From Welwitschia mirabilis (lineage: Eukaryota > Gnetophyta > Gnetopsida > Welwitschiales), in NCBI GenBank assembly GCA_051453625.1, contig JBOZIK010000001.1, forward strand, positions 144,495,722-144,559,721: 64,000 nucleotides of DNA, given 5' to 3'. How positions within the stretch are numbered: position 1 is the first letter of the stretch; the number at the start of each line of letters is the position of its first letter. A program made the translations under genes and the position numbers. The notes beneath the pieces are model-generated. The model worked only from the letters and a program-made list of their open reading frames with translations. It was not told where the DNA came from and did not search any database. Positions 35,854-47,059 of the stretch are shown here, piece after piece.

Positions 35854-36570
35854 GAAATTACCAACAGCAGCGACTTGCAAGGCTCCAGCTAGACCTATGT
35901 TCTGGTGGACATGAGCAAGGTCAGCCTACTGGGCCTCATACTGAGCGCAGTTGCTCTTAGGGCTTCGATGCATGGCCGATGCAGCCTTGGGAGCTGAGAT
36001 CGACGGTGCAGAGGTACTCGGTAAAGTTGATAAGGGTGGCGCAGAAGGTGGGGGGTTGACTGGGGGTAGGGTTGCGGTCAAGCATGGAGTATATGCCGGA
36101 GAGATTCGGCATGAAAGGACAGGTCTGGTAGTGGGAAACTTATGCCAAAATGAGGATGAATATGTACCCGAAATGCGACTGGGCGGAGAAAGTTATCGGG
36201 CTGAGTCCGCATGCAGACATGACGGGGATAACGATGCTGGTACAGGAAGAGCATGAAATTGGATTGCATGTTCTGAGGAATGGGGAATGGGTTGGTGTGA
36301 GTCCAGTGAGGGGAGGGGTGGTTGTAAATGTAGGGAATTTGATGGAGCTTTTGAGCAACGGCAGATTCAAAGAGCGTTGTTCACAGAGCCCTTCTGAAGA
36401 AACGCTGTCCGCCCATTTCCATTCCGATATTCGTTGTTCCTCCCTTGGATTCTCTCGTTTCCCCCGCGCCTGAATTCGCGGCGCCTGTTTTCCGGTCGTT
36501 CATTCATGGGCAGCACATTGAAATTCTTTTGGTCCAGGCCGTTGCAGATTAAGGACGGTTTCTACTAGTT
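35854..36570 (+). pseudogene. 2-oxoglutarate/Fe(II) dioxygenase, 3' part (broken)
   Basis: From 36081 the frame reads MEYMPERFGMKGQVW, a stop at 36129, WETYAKMRMNMYPKCDWAEK, then VIGLSPHADMTGITMLVQ, the catalytic half of a plant 2-OGD. The iron-binding H-x-D pair (HAD) is intact. It goes on GEWVGVSPVRGGVVVNVGNL and ELLSNGRFK. A single extra G at about 36,376 shifts the frame; in the shifted frame SVVHRAL gives the third iron ligand, His. The R-x-S 2-oxoglutarate motif is not clean. A stop ends the protein at about 36,550-36,569. The 35,854-36,080 part matches no normal exon on the plus strand. Together with 31054-31447 it is one former gene. Confidence 0.87.
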
Positions 36571-36690
36571 TGCTCTGCTTGTTCCGCCAACACCTCCTCC
36601 TCCTCCTTCTTTGTGAGAATGAATGAGATGTATTCAACTAGTTTTATTGAATGTTATATTCAGCTCTAGAGTTGTAATAAAATGGTGCAA
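36571..36690 (+). other. 3' UTR of the dioxygenase pseudogene with AATAAA
   Basis: After the stop the GC-rich sequence fades into AT-rich sequence, with gttgtaataaaatgg at about 36,672-36,686. AATAAA at this distance from the stop fits a polyadenylation signal. The end of the gene island lies here. Confidence 0.5.
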
Positions 36691-38600
36691 GCACGTTTCA
36701 TATTCCAAGCTTCAAAGTGTTTCAAAAAAGTGCATTAAATTAAAAGCTTGCAAGCTAAAGCTTTTAGAATTTTCTTGAATGGAGGTCTGCAACGCCCAAA
36801 AGAAACAATTCTCACGTGCTTTCTCGCTTGTTTGTTAAAAAGCGATAGGATATTGGCTTAAAGAAAACAATTCTCGCTATGTTGGGGACTTTGCTCGTCC
36901 TACTAAGACAATAAGCCAATTCATTATGTAGATGCCGCTTGTCCCAGTAAAGCAAGAACATGTTACTAAAGAAGTTCTCAACAATTCTGGGATCCTTCGA
37001 GGAATTACCTTTTAGAGTAAATTAAACATTAAACTTCATTATTTTTTATTAGGCATAGCTAAATTAAAAAGAAACATTATTTTTGTAATTATTTTACTTA
37101 TTCTTTAACCATAAGAATGCTTAAGATTTAGTTTAAATGAAAAATTTTCAAAGATGTTTCACATAATCTTCTATGGATAGTCTTTATGAAAAAATTACAA
37201 TTTGTATTCTTCAAAACATTTTTGTAAACGTTAGGTCATTAACACCATACTCTAAATTATTTTTAGGTCATATACTAGGTTCAATTTAGAGTAAATTACA
37301 CCATGTGTTAAATGCATGTTAAGACATTCAACAAATTCTTTATCTATTTATTTCTTAAATTTTTAACTATAAACAATGTGGTCATATAATTTGATAAATA
37401 ATGTAAATATAAGCTAGAAGTACTTTAGAATCGTTAAGCTAAATTTAAGGATTTTTACTAACTCAACTAAAGGAACATGTTGAAGAATTCATATAATGCT
37501 CTGAAAAATACCTATACTTTATGCATTCCATTATCACCCTTATTATTAAATAATCCTTTACAAACATAAACATATAAACTAGATAAGTTACTAATAATAT
37601 TTTAACAAAACATCAAATTATGCTGTCGAGAGAAACATGTAAGCAGAATGCTAAGACACATTAATAATCTTAAAACATCTTAAAACACAAGAACATTTAA
37701 ATAGCCATTAGAATAGTTTTTTAAATTAAAACCTACAGCAATATGTTTTGAAAGATTTCAAAATCATATACATGGAAATCTAAAAACCTTTAGTCACTAT
37801 GAACTATGCATAAAATGTACTTCACATGATTACACATTCATGTATTTCAATATTTTCATTCTTAAAGGACATGATGCTAGAAATTTAAAAATAAATTTAA
37901 AGTTTATTTTTTAGATTAAAGTTATCTAAAAATAACTTGATAATGCTTTTCTTTTATTCTTTTAATTACAACTTCATTTTAATAAAAATAGTCATTTTTA
38001 ATCCTATAAAATTAAAAAATAGTAACCTTCTTATAAAATAGTTATAAATTATAATATAATTAATGGAAAACGTGTCCTCTATTTAGGAGATTGGGTTTCA
38101 AACTTTTAGAGACTTTGATTGACATGATATAAGGCCTTGGGCATAATTAAATCATTCATTTGGGGTATAGTTTTTTCTATCCTCCCTAAGAGAGGCATAA
38201 TCACTAAATGTTTCTAGTTTGACATGCCTTCCTTAAATAGTTCAAAATTAAAGACATATTTCAAAAAAAAAAATTCTTAAGTTCAAAATAAAATTTTAAA
38301 AGTAAAAGATAAAATAAGTTTCTTTAAACAAGCATGCATACACACATATGTACTTGTCTACATACATATACATGCACAAACATACACATAAACACATATA
38401 TTTTTCAAATACGTCTCATATTTTAATTGATTTATGTGATGAAAATATTGAAAACAAATGTTTTTTAAGCCTATGGATTAGTTTCTTCAAGTTTTAAAAA
38501 ATTGATATTGATATGTAAAATATATGAAGCATTCCAACATTAGATATATGACTTTTAGGATTATTAACATGCTTAATTCTTGAACACAAATGTTTTTGGT
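36690..38600. other. AT-rich stretch without recognised genes
   Basis: No frame with family resemblance on either strand. A short catacatata/cacacata-like simple repeat occurs near 38,335-38,400. Confidence 0.45.
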
Positions 38601-38614
38601 CCTTCAAAGTCAAT

Positions 38615-39230
38615 ATAAAGGGATCCACCACTAGTAGACTCACTTTTAAGCATGTCAAAATTACGTATGATGTCCCATTATTAAAAGTAGAGCGCTTATT
38701 TAATTAAGAGAATTGCACTGCTACTATTGAAGGTAGAAATGATCTTTTTGTTAAGAGAATTTCACTACTTTTAATGATTACTTGAGATACTTTTAGATCT
38801 AAATATATCACTTTACTATAATAAGAAACATTTTGTACCCCCTAGAGCTAGTATAGATTGCTCCTTTATTATTAGAAGCAATTTTTCAGCATATCAGATT
38901 TCTTTTGAACAAATTACTCTTGAAAGAAATCATATAAGAATCCTTAAGGAAATCATGTTATTAATCTATAGCATTTTAGATCCTACTGTAGATGTTAGGA
39001 CGTCCCACTACTAACACAATTTTTTTCAAACCAATTAGAGCCAACATTAGATGTTCTAATGTTGTCAAAATTAGTTTTAAGTGTATTAGAGTTCTTAAGA
39101 GTGTTCCACTATTGGGTATAATCATCTAAGGAGCATTAAAAGAATATTGTTATTTTTTAATATAGGTTTGAAACCTATTGGAGCTATATAAAGCATAAAA
39201 TTATGGATCAGATTTAGTTTGAGTAACTAG
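38615..39230. repeat. Dispersed short repeat built on a CCACTA(T/C)TAA-like word
   Basis: A word close to (g)tcccactactaa or ttccactattg recurs near 38,625, 38,671, 38,712, 38,760, 39,002, 39,102 and 39,211. The phrases around it (attagagcc..., taaggagcattaaaag) are partly repeated too. It lies upstream of a copia gag and may be the U3 of that element's 5' LTR. Spacing is irregular, so this is not a clean satellite. Confidence 0.45.
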
Positions 39231-39732
39231 GAAGCATTAATAGTGTTTCACTACTAACGAAAATCATTATAAGCCATTATAGATTTGTTAAGGAAACCAT
39301 CATCAATAAAAATCATTTAGAAAATCATATTATTAATTATGAATGTTTAAATATCATTTTAACTTGTCATCATATGCTTATAAGTCCATTAGGTATTAAT
39401 TTTCTAAGATTATCCTAGGGTTCTATTTCTTACTATTTATATAGATTAAGTCAATGGTTTTGATAGTATATGAAGCATTTTATATCTTTTTTTTATTTTT
39501 TCCCCTTAATAAAGAGTGAATGTTTTATTTTGTTTTCCTAGGGATCTATAAAATTCTGTATGAAGAGACAATAAATCAAAAAATATCTTTCTTCATGAAC
39601 AAAGGATAAAAAAGTTTAAATCAATTTTTTGTTTTTGTATGTTATCTTACTACTTTATTTTCATTATTATTCTTGCATATCTTCTTTTCCTCTATAATTA
39701 GTATGAGGGTTGATTTAATAATACCATTATTT

Positions 39733-40420
39733 ATGACAACTATTAGGGTTTCAAATGCAAAATTTAAGGTTAACAAGTTTGATGATGGAACTATTTTTGG
39801 TCTTTAAAAAATCAAGGGTTTATTAGCTTAATAAGGCTTACAAAGCAATTTGAAAGAAAAGGGGAAAGAAACCTTTAAGAACATTAGATGAGAAATGTAA
39901 TAACTTTAATCTCAAGATGTAAAACACCCTTTTTTATCTTATAAATGAATCCTTATATAATTTCATAAAGAAGAATTTGATAGTTATTTTATTGAGTAAA
40001 CTTAAGAGTATGTAAATGATAAGTTTCCTTATAAATTTTCTATGTATTAAGATGCAACTTCATCACTAATAAATATAAAAAGTTAATAACATTATGAATC
40101 ATCTAAATGCTTTTAATGAGATTATTTGTGAGCTTGTAAATATTGACATAGAGGTTAGTGATGAGGATCAAGCCCTTATAAATTTGTGGTTGATTTTTTC
40201 TTTTTATAAGCATATGGTTACCAAATTTATTTATGGGAAGAAATAGATTTATATAAAATAAGTGAAAACCACCTTAATCTCAAAGTAAAAGCTAAATAAA
40301 TCTTCTACTAAGGAGTTATCTAAATAATAAATTAGAACTAAAGGGAGGATAATGAATATAGGATCAAGAAAGAGAAATAAAAATTAAGACGAAAATCCAT
40401 AAAACATAATATCAAGTGAT
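39733..40420 (+). pseudogene. Copia gag remnant
   Basis: From ATG 39733 the frame begins MTTIRVSNAKFKVNKFDDGT, the opening of copia gag proteins of the type (F.V.KFDG..FGLW). Farther on, about 40,090-40,230, it reads IMNHLNAFNEIICELVNIDI, then EVSDEDQALINL, which matches the gag region with the conserved (D/E)DED.A..LL word. Several stops and frame changes occur. No zinc knuckle is visible before 40,560. Confidence 0.78.
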
Positions 40421-41029
40421 ACTACTATTAGAAAAACTAACATTAGAAAAACTAACATTAAAAAAAGAAAAAGAAGATGAAGTAAAAGGAAAACGATAAA
40501 CCTGATAAATTAATCTACTTTAACATCATGATTTTACTATTAGACAAGATGTTACTTTCTTTGTTGCTTAAAATAGAACTAATAGTGGAATTTTTTCTAT
40601 ATTTTATTAACTCTGTTTCATTACTCAACAAAGAATTCAATGAGCTAATAATTTTTTCTTGTATTTAATAATATGATTAATCATCATGTTAACTAATAAA
40701 ATCATATTTTTCTATTATTTTTGTTTTTTCTAATAGTATTTTACTATGACATGACTTTGAAAAAAGGTTCTAAAGTATCTTTCATAAAGGCTAAAAACAA
40801 ATCATATTTTTTTATCCTTTTGAATCTATATTGAAAGGTGGATCCTTGATACAAAAGATCTCCCTCCAAATCATGCATACAGCTTGCAGTTAAAAATGAG
40901 CAAGAATGAATGAGTATTATAAAATATGTAGGAATTAGAAACAATACTAAAAATGTAATGTTTTGAAAGTGAAATTATATAAATTCATATCACATTATTG
41001 GTTATTTGGTTTAAATTGTTACTTTCATA

Positions 41030-41440
41030 TTTATCTGTATAAGGAATGGTTTGCCACACATAAGTGTTATGATAATGAAATTATTTTAATTGATAGTAAA
41101 TGTTATCCCATAAAAGATTATTAGAATATCAATGAATAATGTTAAAGATAATGGAGTTATTAGGATATCAATAGAAGTAAGACATGTTTTAGATTTAAAT
41201 AAGAATATGATTTCTATAAGATGAAATATCTTCTATGGACTAAATATATAATGATGATGGTAGAATTCTTAAGGTTATTAAAGAATGATTAGTTGTTATG
41301 AATGCTAAGAAAAGTGAATACCTCTATAGGTTCATTGAGATATGGTTTTAGGTGGGGCTACAATAATTATAACAAAAGAAAAGACTCCATATTTTAAATA
41401 ATTATGGCATAGGTGATAAGATCATATGAGTTAGTCATTA
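41030..41440 (+). pseudogene. Copia protease-integrase start remnant
   Basis: Reads EWFATHKCYDNEIILIDSK at about 41,045-41,100, matching the segment after the copia protease active site (W..TY.....G.V.MG). Later come EVRHVLDLNKN and ILKVIKE, a stop, LVVMNAKKSEYLY, in proper copia order. The start of the integrase zinc region (LWHR..DHM) follows at about 41,404. The DSG active-site triad itself is missing. Together with the gag at 39,733 it forms the 5' half of a dead copia element that fades out before the Athila-like LTR. Confidence 0.72.
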
Positions 41441-41937
41441 TTAGGATTGACTTTCTTAGAGAAGAGGAGTAAATATGAAAGCTATAGATAGTTTTTTACT
41501 TCTTTTAGATAATATGTATATAATAGCTAAACTTGCGAATCACTGACTAATGTAACAAGCTAATTGAATGTTGCAAGGTCATATTGGCCATATTTAACAT
41601 CATATTTAAGGATGATTTTAGGTCAAATTAGATAGGTTTCTTAAATAATATGGAAAACCTTTCAAAGCTTCATGATTAGTACAAATTGAATAGATTTTCC
41701 ATTGCATTCGATGTCTTTCCTATTTTAATTATAGACTTATCTATTCTATCCTATGAGCAGATGATCAGAAGGCTGACTACAACATTAACCTTAGAGTACT
41801 CTACATCATGATAACCATGATAGAGTTCACATAAATCACAAAAGGTCTAAGAATAAAATTAATCATTAAAAAGTATGAGATTTTAAAATCACATTTGGGG
41901 TTAATGATCAGGAATGATGAAAGCAAGGATAATATGT

Positions 41938-42206
41938 CATCAACCTCATTGTTCAGATAACATCAGTAGAGGACTATTAGCAAACTTCAAATAGAAAAGC
42001 AAAATATTAGGACTATCATTTACATCATCATCTAGATAATAATCTAAATGATATGATAGCAAAAACTTTATCAGTTAATCACATGTTTGGAATCTATAGT
42101 GATTTGAGGCTATCATCCATCTCATTATCTAGATGACAACTAGGACAATGAATGAATAATAAAGTGGATAGATGTTAAGCATTAAGGAGTTACCACCATC
42201 ATCCAC
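41938..42206 (+). repeat. ~80-97 bp repeats in the U3 of the Athila-like LTR
   Basis: A block similar to CATCCATCTCATTATCTAG-ATGACAA starts at 41,938, 42,017, 42,114 and 42,200, with spacings of 79, 97 and 86. The fourth block is cut by the CACTA transposon, and its continuation (ttgtcttctgaatgg, then gatggatgacaattag) lies at 54,689 onwards. The shared repeat supports contiguity of left and right flanks before insertion. Confidence 0.6.
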
Positions 42207-42420
42207 CACTACAAGAAATATAGGCTTTTAAGATGTTTCTAAAGCACTTTAAAATGTCTTTAAAAAATACCTTAAAAGCTTTTAAGGAGTTTCTTCACAA
42301 AATGCTTTAAAAAAAAAACCTAGATAGGATTTTAAGGCATTTATAAGGCCTTTTTTTTTAAAGAAATGCCTTAAAGGCATTTTTCCAAGAAATGCCTCAA
42401 AAAGGCTTTCACCTGGTGAA
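42207..42420. repeat. Left terminal and subterminal repeats of CACTA
   Basis: After the terminal repeat, the words aaggcatt, atgccttaaa, tgcctcaaaaagg and taaggagttt appear repeatedly in both orientations up to about 42,410. The matching cluster is at the right end. Such arrays bind the transposase in En/Spm; whether these are bound is unknown. Confidence 0.8.
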
Positions 42421-43364
42421 ACAATTTATAGAAGAAGCTAGGATTTCAAGTAGCATCACCAGGCATCAAGATAAAGAAACTTGAAATAAATTAATCTAAA
42501 TATATAGAAAGATAAAAATAAGTTTGTAAAAATCATGTACTTAGATTAATTAAAATCTAATAAAAAACAGTCTATAAAAACTGGTTTTAATGATATTGCT
42601 TTGATAGACTAAGGCAATTTGCAAGTTAAATCAATGAAAATTAAATTATTGATCACAAAATATACAAGTAGGTGGCTGATTCTTAGTTAATATCCACCTT
42701 CAAAACATTAGGCTTCTTAGCAAATTTAGATGACATCAGTAATAAAAATCAAAGTTTCATAGTATTATGGTTTAGTGTAAATATTAATTTATACCAACTC
42801 AAAATACAAAACGAAGCAGCATTCTTAACAAAAAGATGCAACATTCTTAACCATCTACTATTAAAATTTTCACTATCTCATAATGTTCACACTTTATTGA
42901 CAACTCTACAACTTAGTTACTTGAGAAAATAGAGGGGAAACAATAAGTAAATCTGAGTTCTTCCTTCAAAATAAGTAATAGTATAAATTAAGCAAAGAAG
43001 AAAAGAAAGTGCACTTGATAAAGAGTGGGGAAGATGAACATTAAAATTTATTTTTATAGATGGTACTTTGTAGATTTCTTAGCACTATACTTAACCCAAC
43101 TTGCTCTGTTCTTCCTTCTCTTTTCTCTCAACAAAAAGGGATACTTTTGCTGTTTGACTTATGACTCCATGTAACTAATTTTATAACATGTGCTTTTAGG
43201 GGATTTAACTCTTCTAAGGTAAAAGTGCTTTTATCTTCCCCAAAGTTTTGCATTAATTATAATATTCTATACAATAGTATACATTTCAAATATTTCTTTA
43301 CCTTCTCAAAGCATGGTCTTCCTATAGTCAAATTATGATATCCTTAGATACCTATATTTGGTTA

Positions 43365-45640
43365 GAATACTAGCGAATCCTACTTTGGTACCACCTTAGA
43401 ATGATTGACAATGTGATATAGTAGGTTTTGTGCTTAGGATTGTGTGTATGGACATTAATAATAATTGGATACTATGCAGAGATTTGTGATATGAATATAA
43501 TTGGATACTGTGTAGAGATCCATGGTATCTACATAGATAGGATTTAGGAACCTATGGCAAGTATAATACAATTCATTGATAGTCTTGTTCTAAAGTGGAA
43601 AAAAAATATTTGCCATGAACTAGATAGTTAGATATCTCACTTCACTAGGACCTATGACTTTTCTCACTTGTGGATAGGGAAATAGTATAATTTTAGAATA
43701 TGTTGTTTCATATCCAGCTCAATTATTACTTAATGAGAATATTTATCATGACTTAAGGTATAATAACTTATGAAGTACAGACTATATGCATGAGATATGA
43801 TTCATGCATAGATGTAAACTACAATGTTCATTATTAAGGGCAAGTTAGTAAAATCTTTTAGACTAAAGATATATGCATACAATTTTAATAAAGTGGTCAG
43901 TCATAACATCCTTTGTCATTTGAAGTGTGTTTTTAATTTACTATTTCTCATAATTTTGTTTAGTATATTTATTTGCATGATACATCATGAGGCAATTCTT
44001 AGTATGGCTTTAAATAATATTATAGTGGTGGACTATGTGCATCTTAAAGACAAAGTTCGAAAAAACCAATTGAAAACACTACAAAATTTGGAATTCATTG
44101 CATGTCATAGTAAATGATTAGTTTTTACTCAGTGAAGCTATAATTGAAAGTGTTTAATAGAGGTTTAGTACCCTTGAGGCCTAGAACATATCTATAAGAT
44201 GGGACCTTAGGTATTATACCATTACCTCACACAACAAAACTAGTTATTTAGTTTATATAAAATTAATGTTTGTAAAATAATCATTCAAAGAGAGAGGGAA
44301 TAAATTACAAATATGCTTTAGTTTTCTTTAGTGTAAGTACTTACCAAGAAGAGTGGTCTTGTTCTATTTATTATGAATACATACTCTATCCTTTTATGAT
44401 TTTGATTAGATTCCTTTCTTAATTTTCATTTCTTTTAAGTAACTCATTTTATAAAATGGATGTGAATCTTAGTTTTACACTGTCTAAAAGGCTAATATCA
44501 ATTTTCTTACTAGTTTGCAAATAGATAAAAGAAGGTTTCTAGAATGTATTAATGAAGAATAATATCATCATTTATGGAGGTAATGTAGTAGCTAAATCAT
44601 TCTCTTGTAAAAATTAACATTTCTCTAAAAGGTTAACTTCTAAGACAATGGTATATTATAAAGTGATGGGATGTCAAGTTATGATATAAAATTTTCTTAA
44701 TGGATGTAAAATAGATGCTCTACAAAAAGCCCTATCTTTTTGTGAAAAAATCTCAAACATTTCAATGGAATAATGTAATTCAATTGTTTATATTAACTTT
44801 AAGGTACATAAAATGCTATTGCATTCTAATTTGATAATTTGATGAAAAATTTAAGTCATACATAACATTAATTATGATATTTAATTTATAGACTAAAGAG
44901 GTAAAGAATAAGGCCCTTGCAGATCCTTGAATCTCAGTGAATGGGAAGCAAATGTAGATCATTGTAGTAGATCCTCCAAGAATTCTAATAGTAAGAATAT
45001 CAAATTTAAACCCAATGACACCTATTAAAACAATTTTTAATATCTATAAGTTACTAATATTTGTGAAGAAGTTTAAATGAAGAGATCATAAAATTACGGA
45101 TGAGCACTTTAAATAATGTAATATAGTTTGCATGCCTAGCATCATATGATGGTATAGACAATTTATTTATGAAGGCCCTACTGCTACACTCTGTGGGCAT
45201 CAACCACATGATTTTTTGTTTCTTTAATGTCTTAGCAAAAATGGAGTTATTATTGATCAGTCTCATTGGCAAGCTTAGTTATCACCTATTTTCCCACCTG
45301 AAGGACTATAGCTTCTTTGAAAATCAAGGGAGAATAAGGCATATCTACACCATGTGACACAACATCTCATTAAGGTGATTAGTCAAAAATATATTTACAA
45401 AGAGGACATCATTCATCTCTCATCTCAGTTCTATGAGTTTGGATCCTTTGATTCATTAGGAATGAAGCAAAAGAGCTTTTCTATCCTATAATCTCCAATA
45501 AACATATGAAAATGCTAGTCTTACACATCCAAATTATTCAAAGTGATGTCTAAAATCACATGGTACTATCAGTAGTTGTAGTTGATAGTTGATGATAAAT
45601 TTTCTTATGCATCTGTTCAGTGATAAGATGTATTGAAGTG
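43365..45640. repeat. Internal duplication of CACTA, copy A
   Basis: Shares collinear sequence with 47060-48640: atcct(a/g)ctttggtacca near 43,377/47,061, gtaagtacttaccaa near 44,334/47,333, and the gatgggatgccaagttatgat-like block near 44,665/47,665. The ggcatcaaccacatgatttttt block (about 45,190/48,190) and aaaatcacatggtactatca (about 45,552/48,550) also match. Copy A carries about 690 bp extra (about 43,600-44,285) relative to copy B. The frames are more broken than in copy B. Function unknown. Confidence 0.85.
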
Positions 45641-46959
45641 AGAAAACAAATAAAAAATGTATCTCTAATTGTCTTTGCTTCTTTGAATGTATGATATGAA
45701 CATAATATCCATAAATAATGATAAGATGTATTGAAATAAGTGGTGATGAGATGTTGTTAAACTATTAACATGTTTAAGATGATGAAGATTTTTTTTATGA
45801 TGAAGGTGTTAAACTATTAAAACATTGAACTAAACCACAAGGCACTGAACAATGTGCTATCTTTTCCCTCTACTTTTGACTTATTTGATGATACCATGCA
45901 TGATTTTTACTTCTATTTGCCTTTGAATATTTTACTTGTAAGACTCCTTTTTCTATAAAAAATTATTGTTGAATGTTAAATAAATTAGGAAGCCAAAGGA
46001 ATTTGCTACCTTCTTGTCCAAACTGTGATAAGACTTTTTTAATTACACTTTAATACCCGAAATATGTGGTTAGAAACTCTTCTAAAAAATTTTGATAGAG
46101 CCTTTCATGTTATTATGTGTGAGGAAAAATATTTCTACTTTAGAAAGGCCTTAAAGAAAGCTATTCTAGTTTAAATCAAAATTCTGGATATTCCACTCTA
46201 ATTGAACTAATATTTAGACTTTAACCAAATAATAAGTAATAGAAATTTGGAAATAATATTTCACTATGAAGCTTATACAATACACTATATATGCATAAAT
46301 GTTAACCTTAATTCTTGCCCACCTCCATTTTGGTCTTCGTGGTGGTATCATGCTACTTTAGTCCATATCCTATCTAATGAAACCTAATTTCCACTCTTAT
46401 TTCCTCTAGTTTAGTTAAGCTAAAAGCTAAAGGATGAAGGATAAAAACTAGTAACTCTAAATCCTTTTTAAGAAGTCCCCAAAAATGTCAAGGCTCAGAT
46501 GTTATTGTTTATGAGAAAGGAAGAGAGAGGAAACCAAGAAGAAAAAGCAAACATGCAAAGCTCTGATGCTAAGGGTCATCCTAATCACTCTTATGAAAAG
46601 GATACCATTATGTACCTCCAAATCATAGTTAAAGAGAATAAAAACTTGTAGAAACAATAAAAATAAATTTTACTTGACTTGTAACAATATCTTTTATTCC
46701 TCCAAAGCATATTTTCTGATTATCGAAGTGAAGGAAACAATCATAGTAAAAGCCATTGACATTGTGAAAGCCCATTTGCCATCCCATGAAAATGGCTATT
46801 AGAACCTACACATAAAATGAAATAATAAAAGAAATTAAAACATAAGTAAAACACTAAAGAATTCAAAAATGCTTAATAAAAAAGAAAACAATAACAGATA
46901 AGACCTGCGTCTCTTGTTTTAGAGAATAAACTTAAAATAGATATATTAAACTTGAAACA

Positions 46960-47059
46960 NNNNNNNNNNNNNNNNNNNNNNNNNNNNNNNNNNNNNNNNN
47001 NNNNNNNNNNNNNNNNNNNNNNNNNNNNNNNNNNNNNNNNNNNNNNNNNNNNNNNNNNN
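46960..47059. other. 100-N gap between duplication copies
   Basis: Exactly 100 N at the junction of the two internal duplication copies. Unlike the other 100-N gaps it is not flanked by a short identical sequence. However, about 165 bp to its left (46,794-46,959) match 51,682-51,850. The gap placement leaves open whether the duplication is real or a mis-joined haplotype. Confidence 0.7.

Noticed and set aside
35951-36256. A 101-codon Gly-rich plus-strand frame
   Set aside because: It overlaps the catalytic 2-OGD frame in another phase from 36,081 on; composition reflects GC-rich DNA and there is no domain match.
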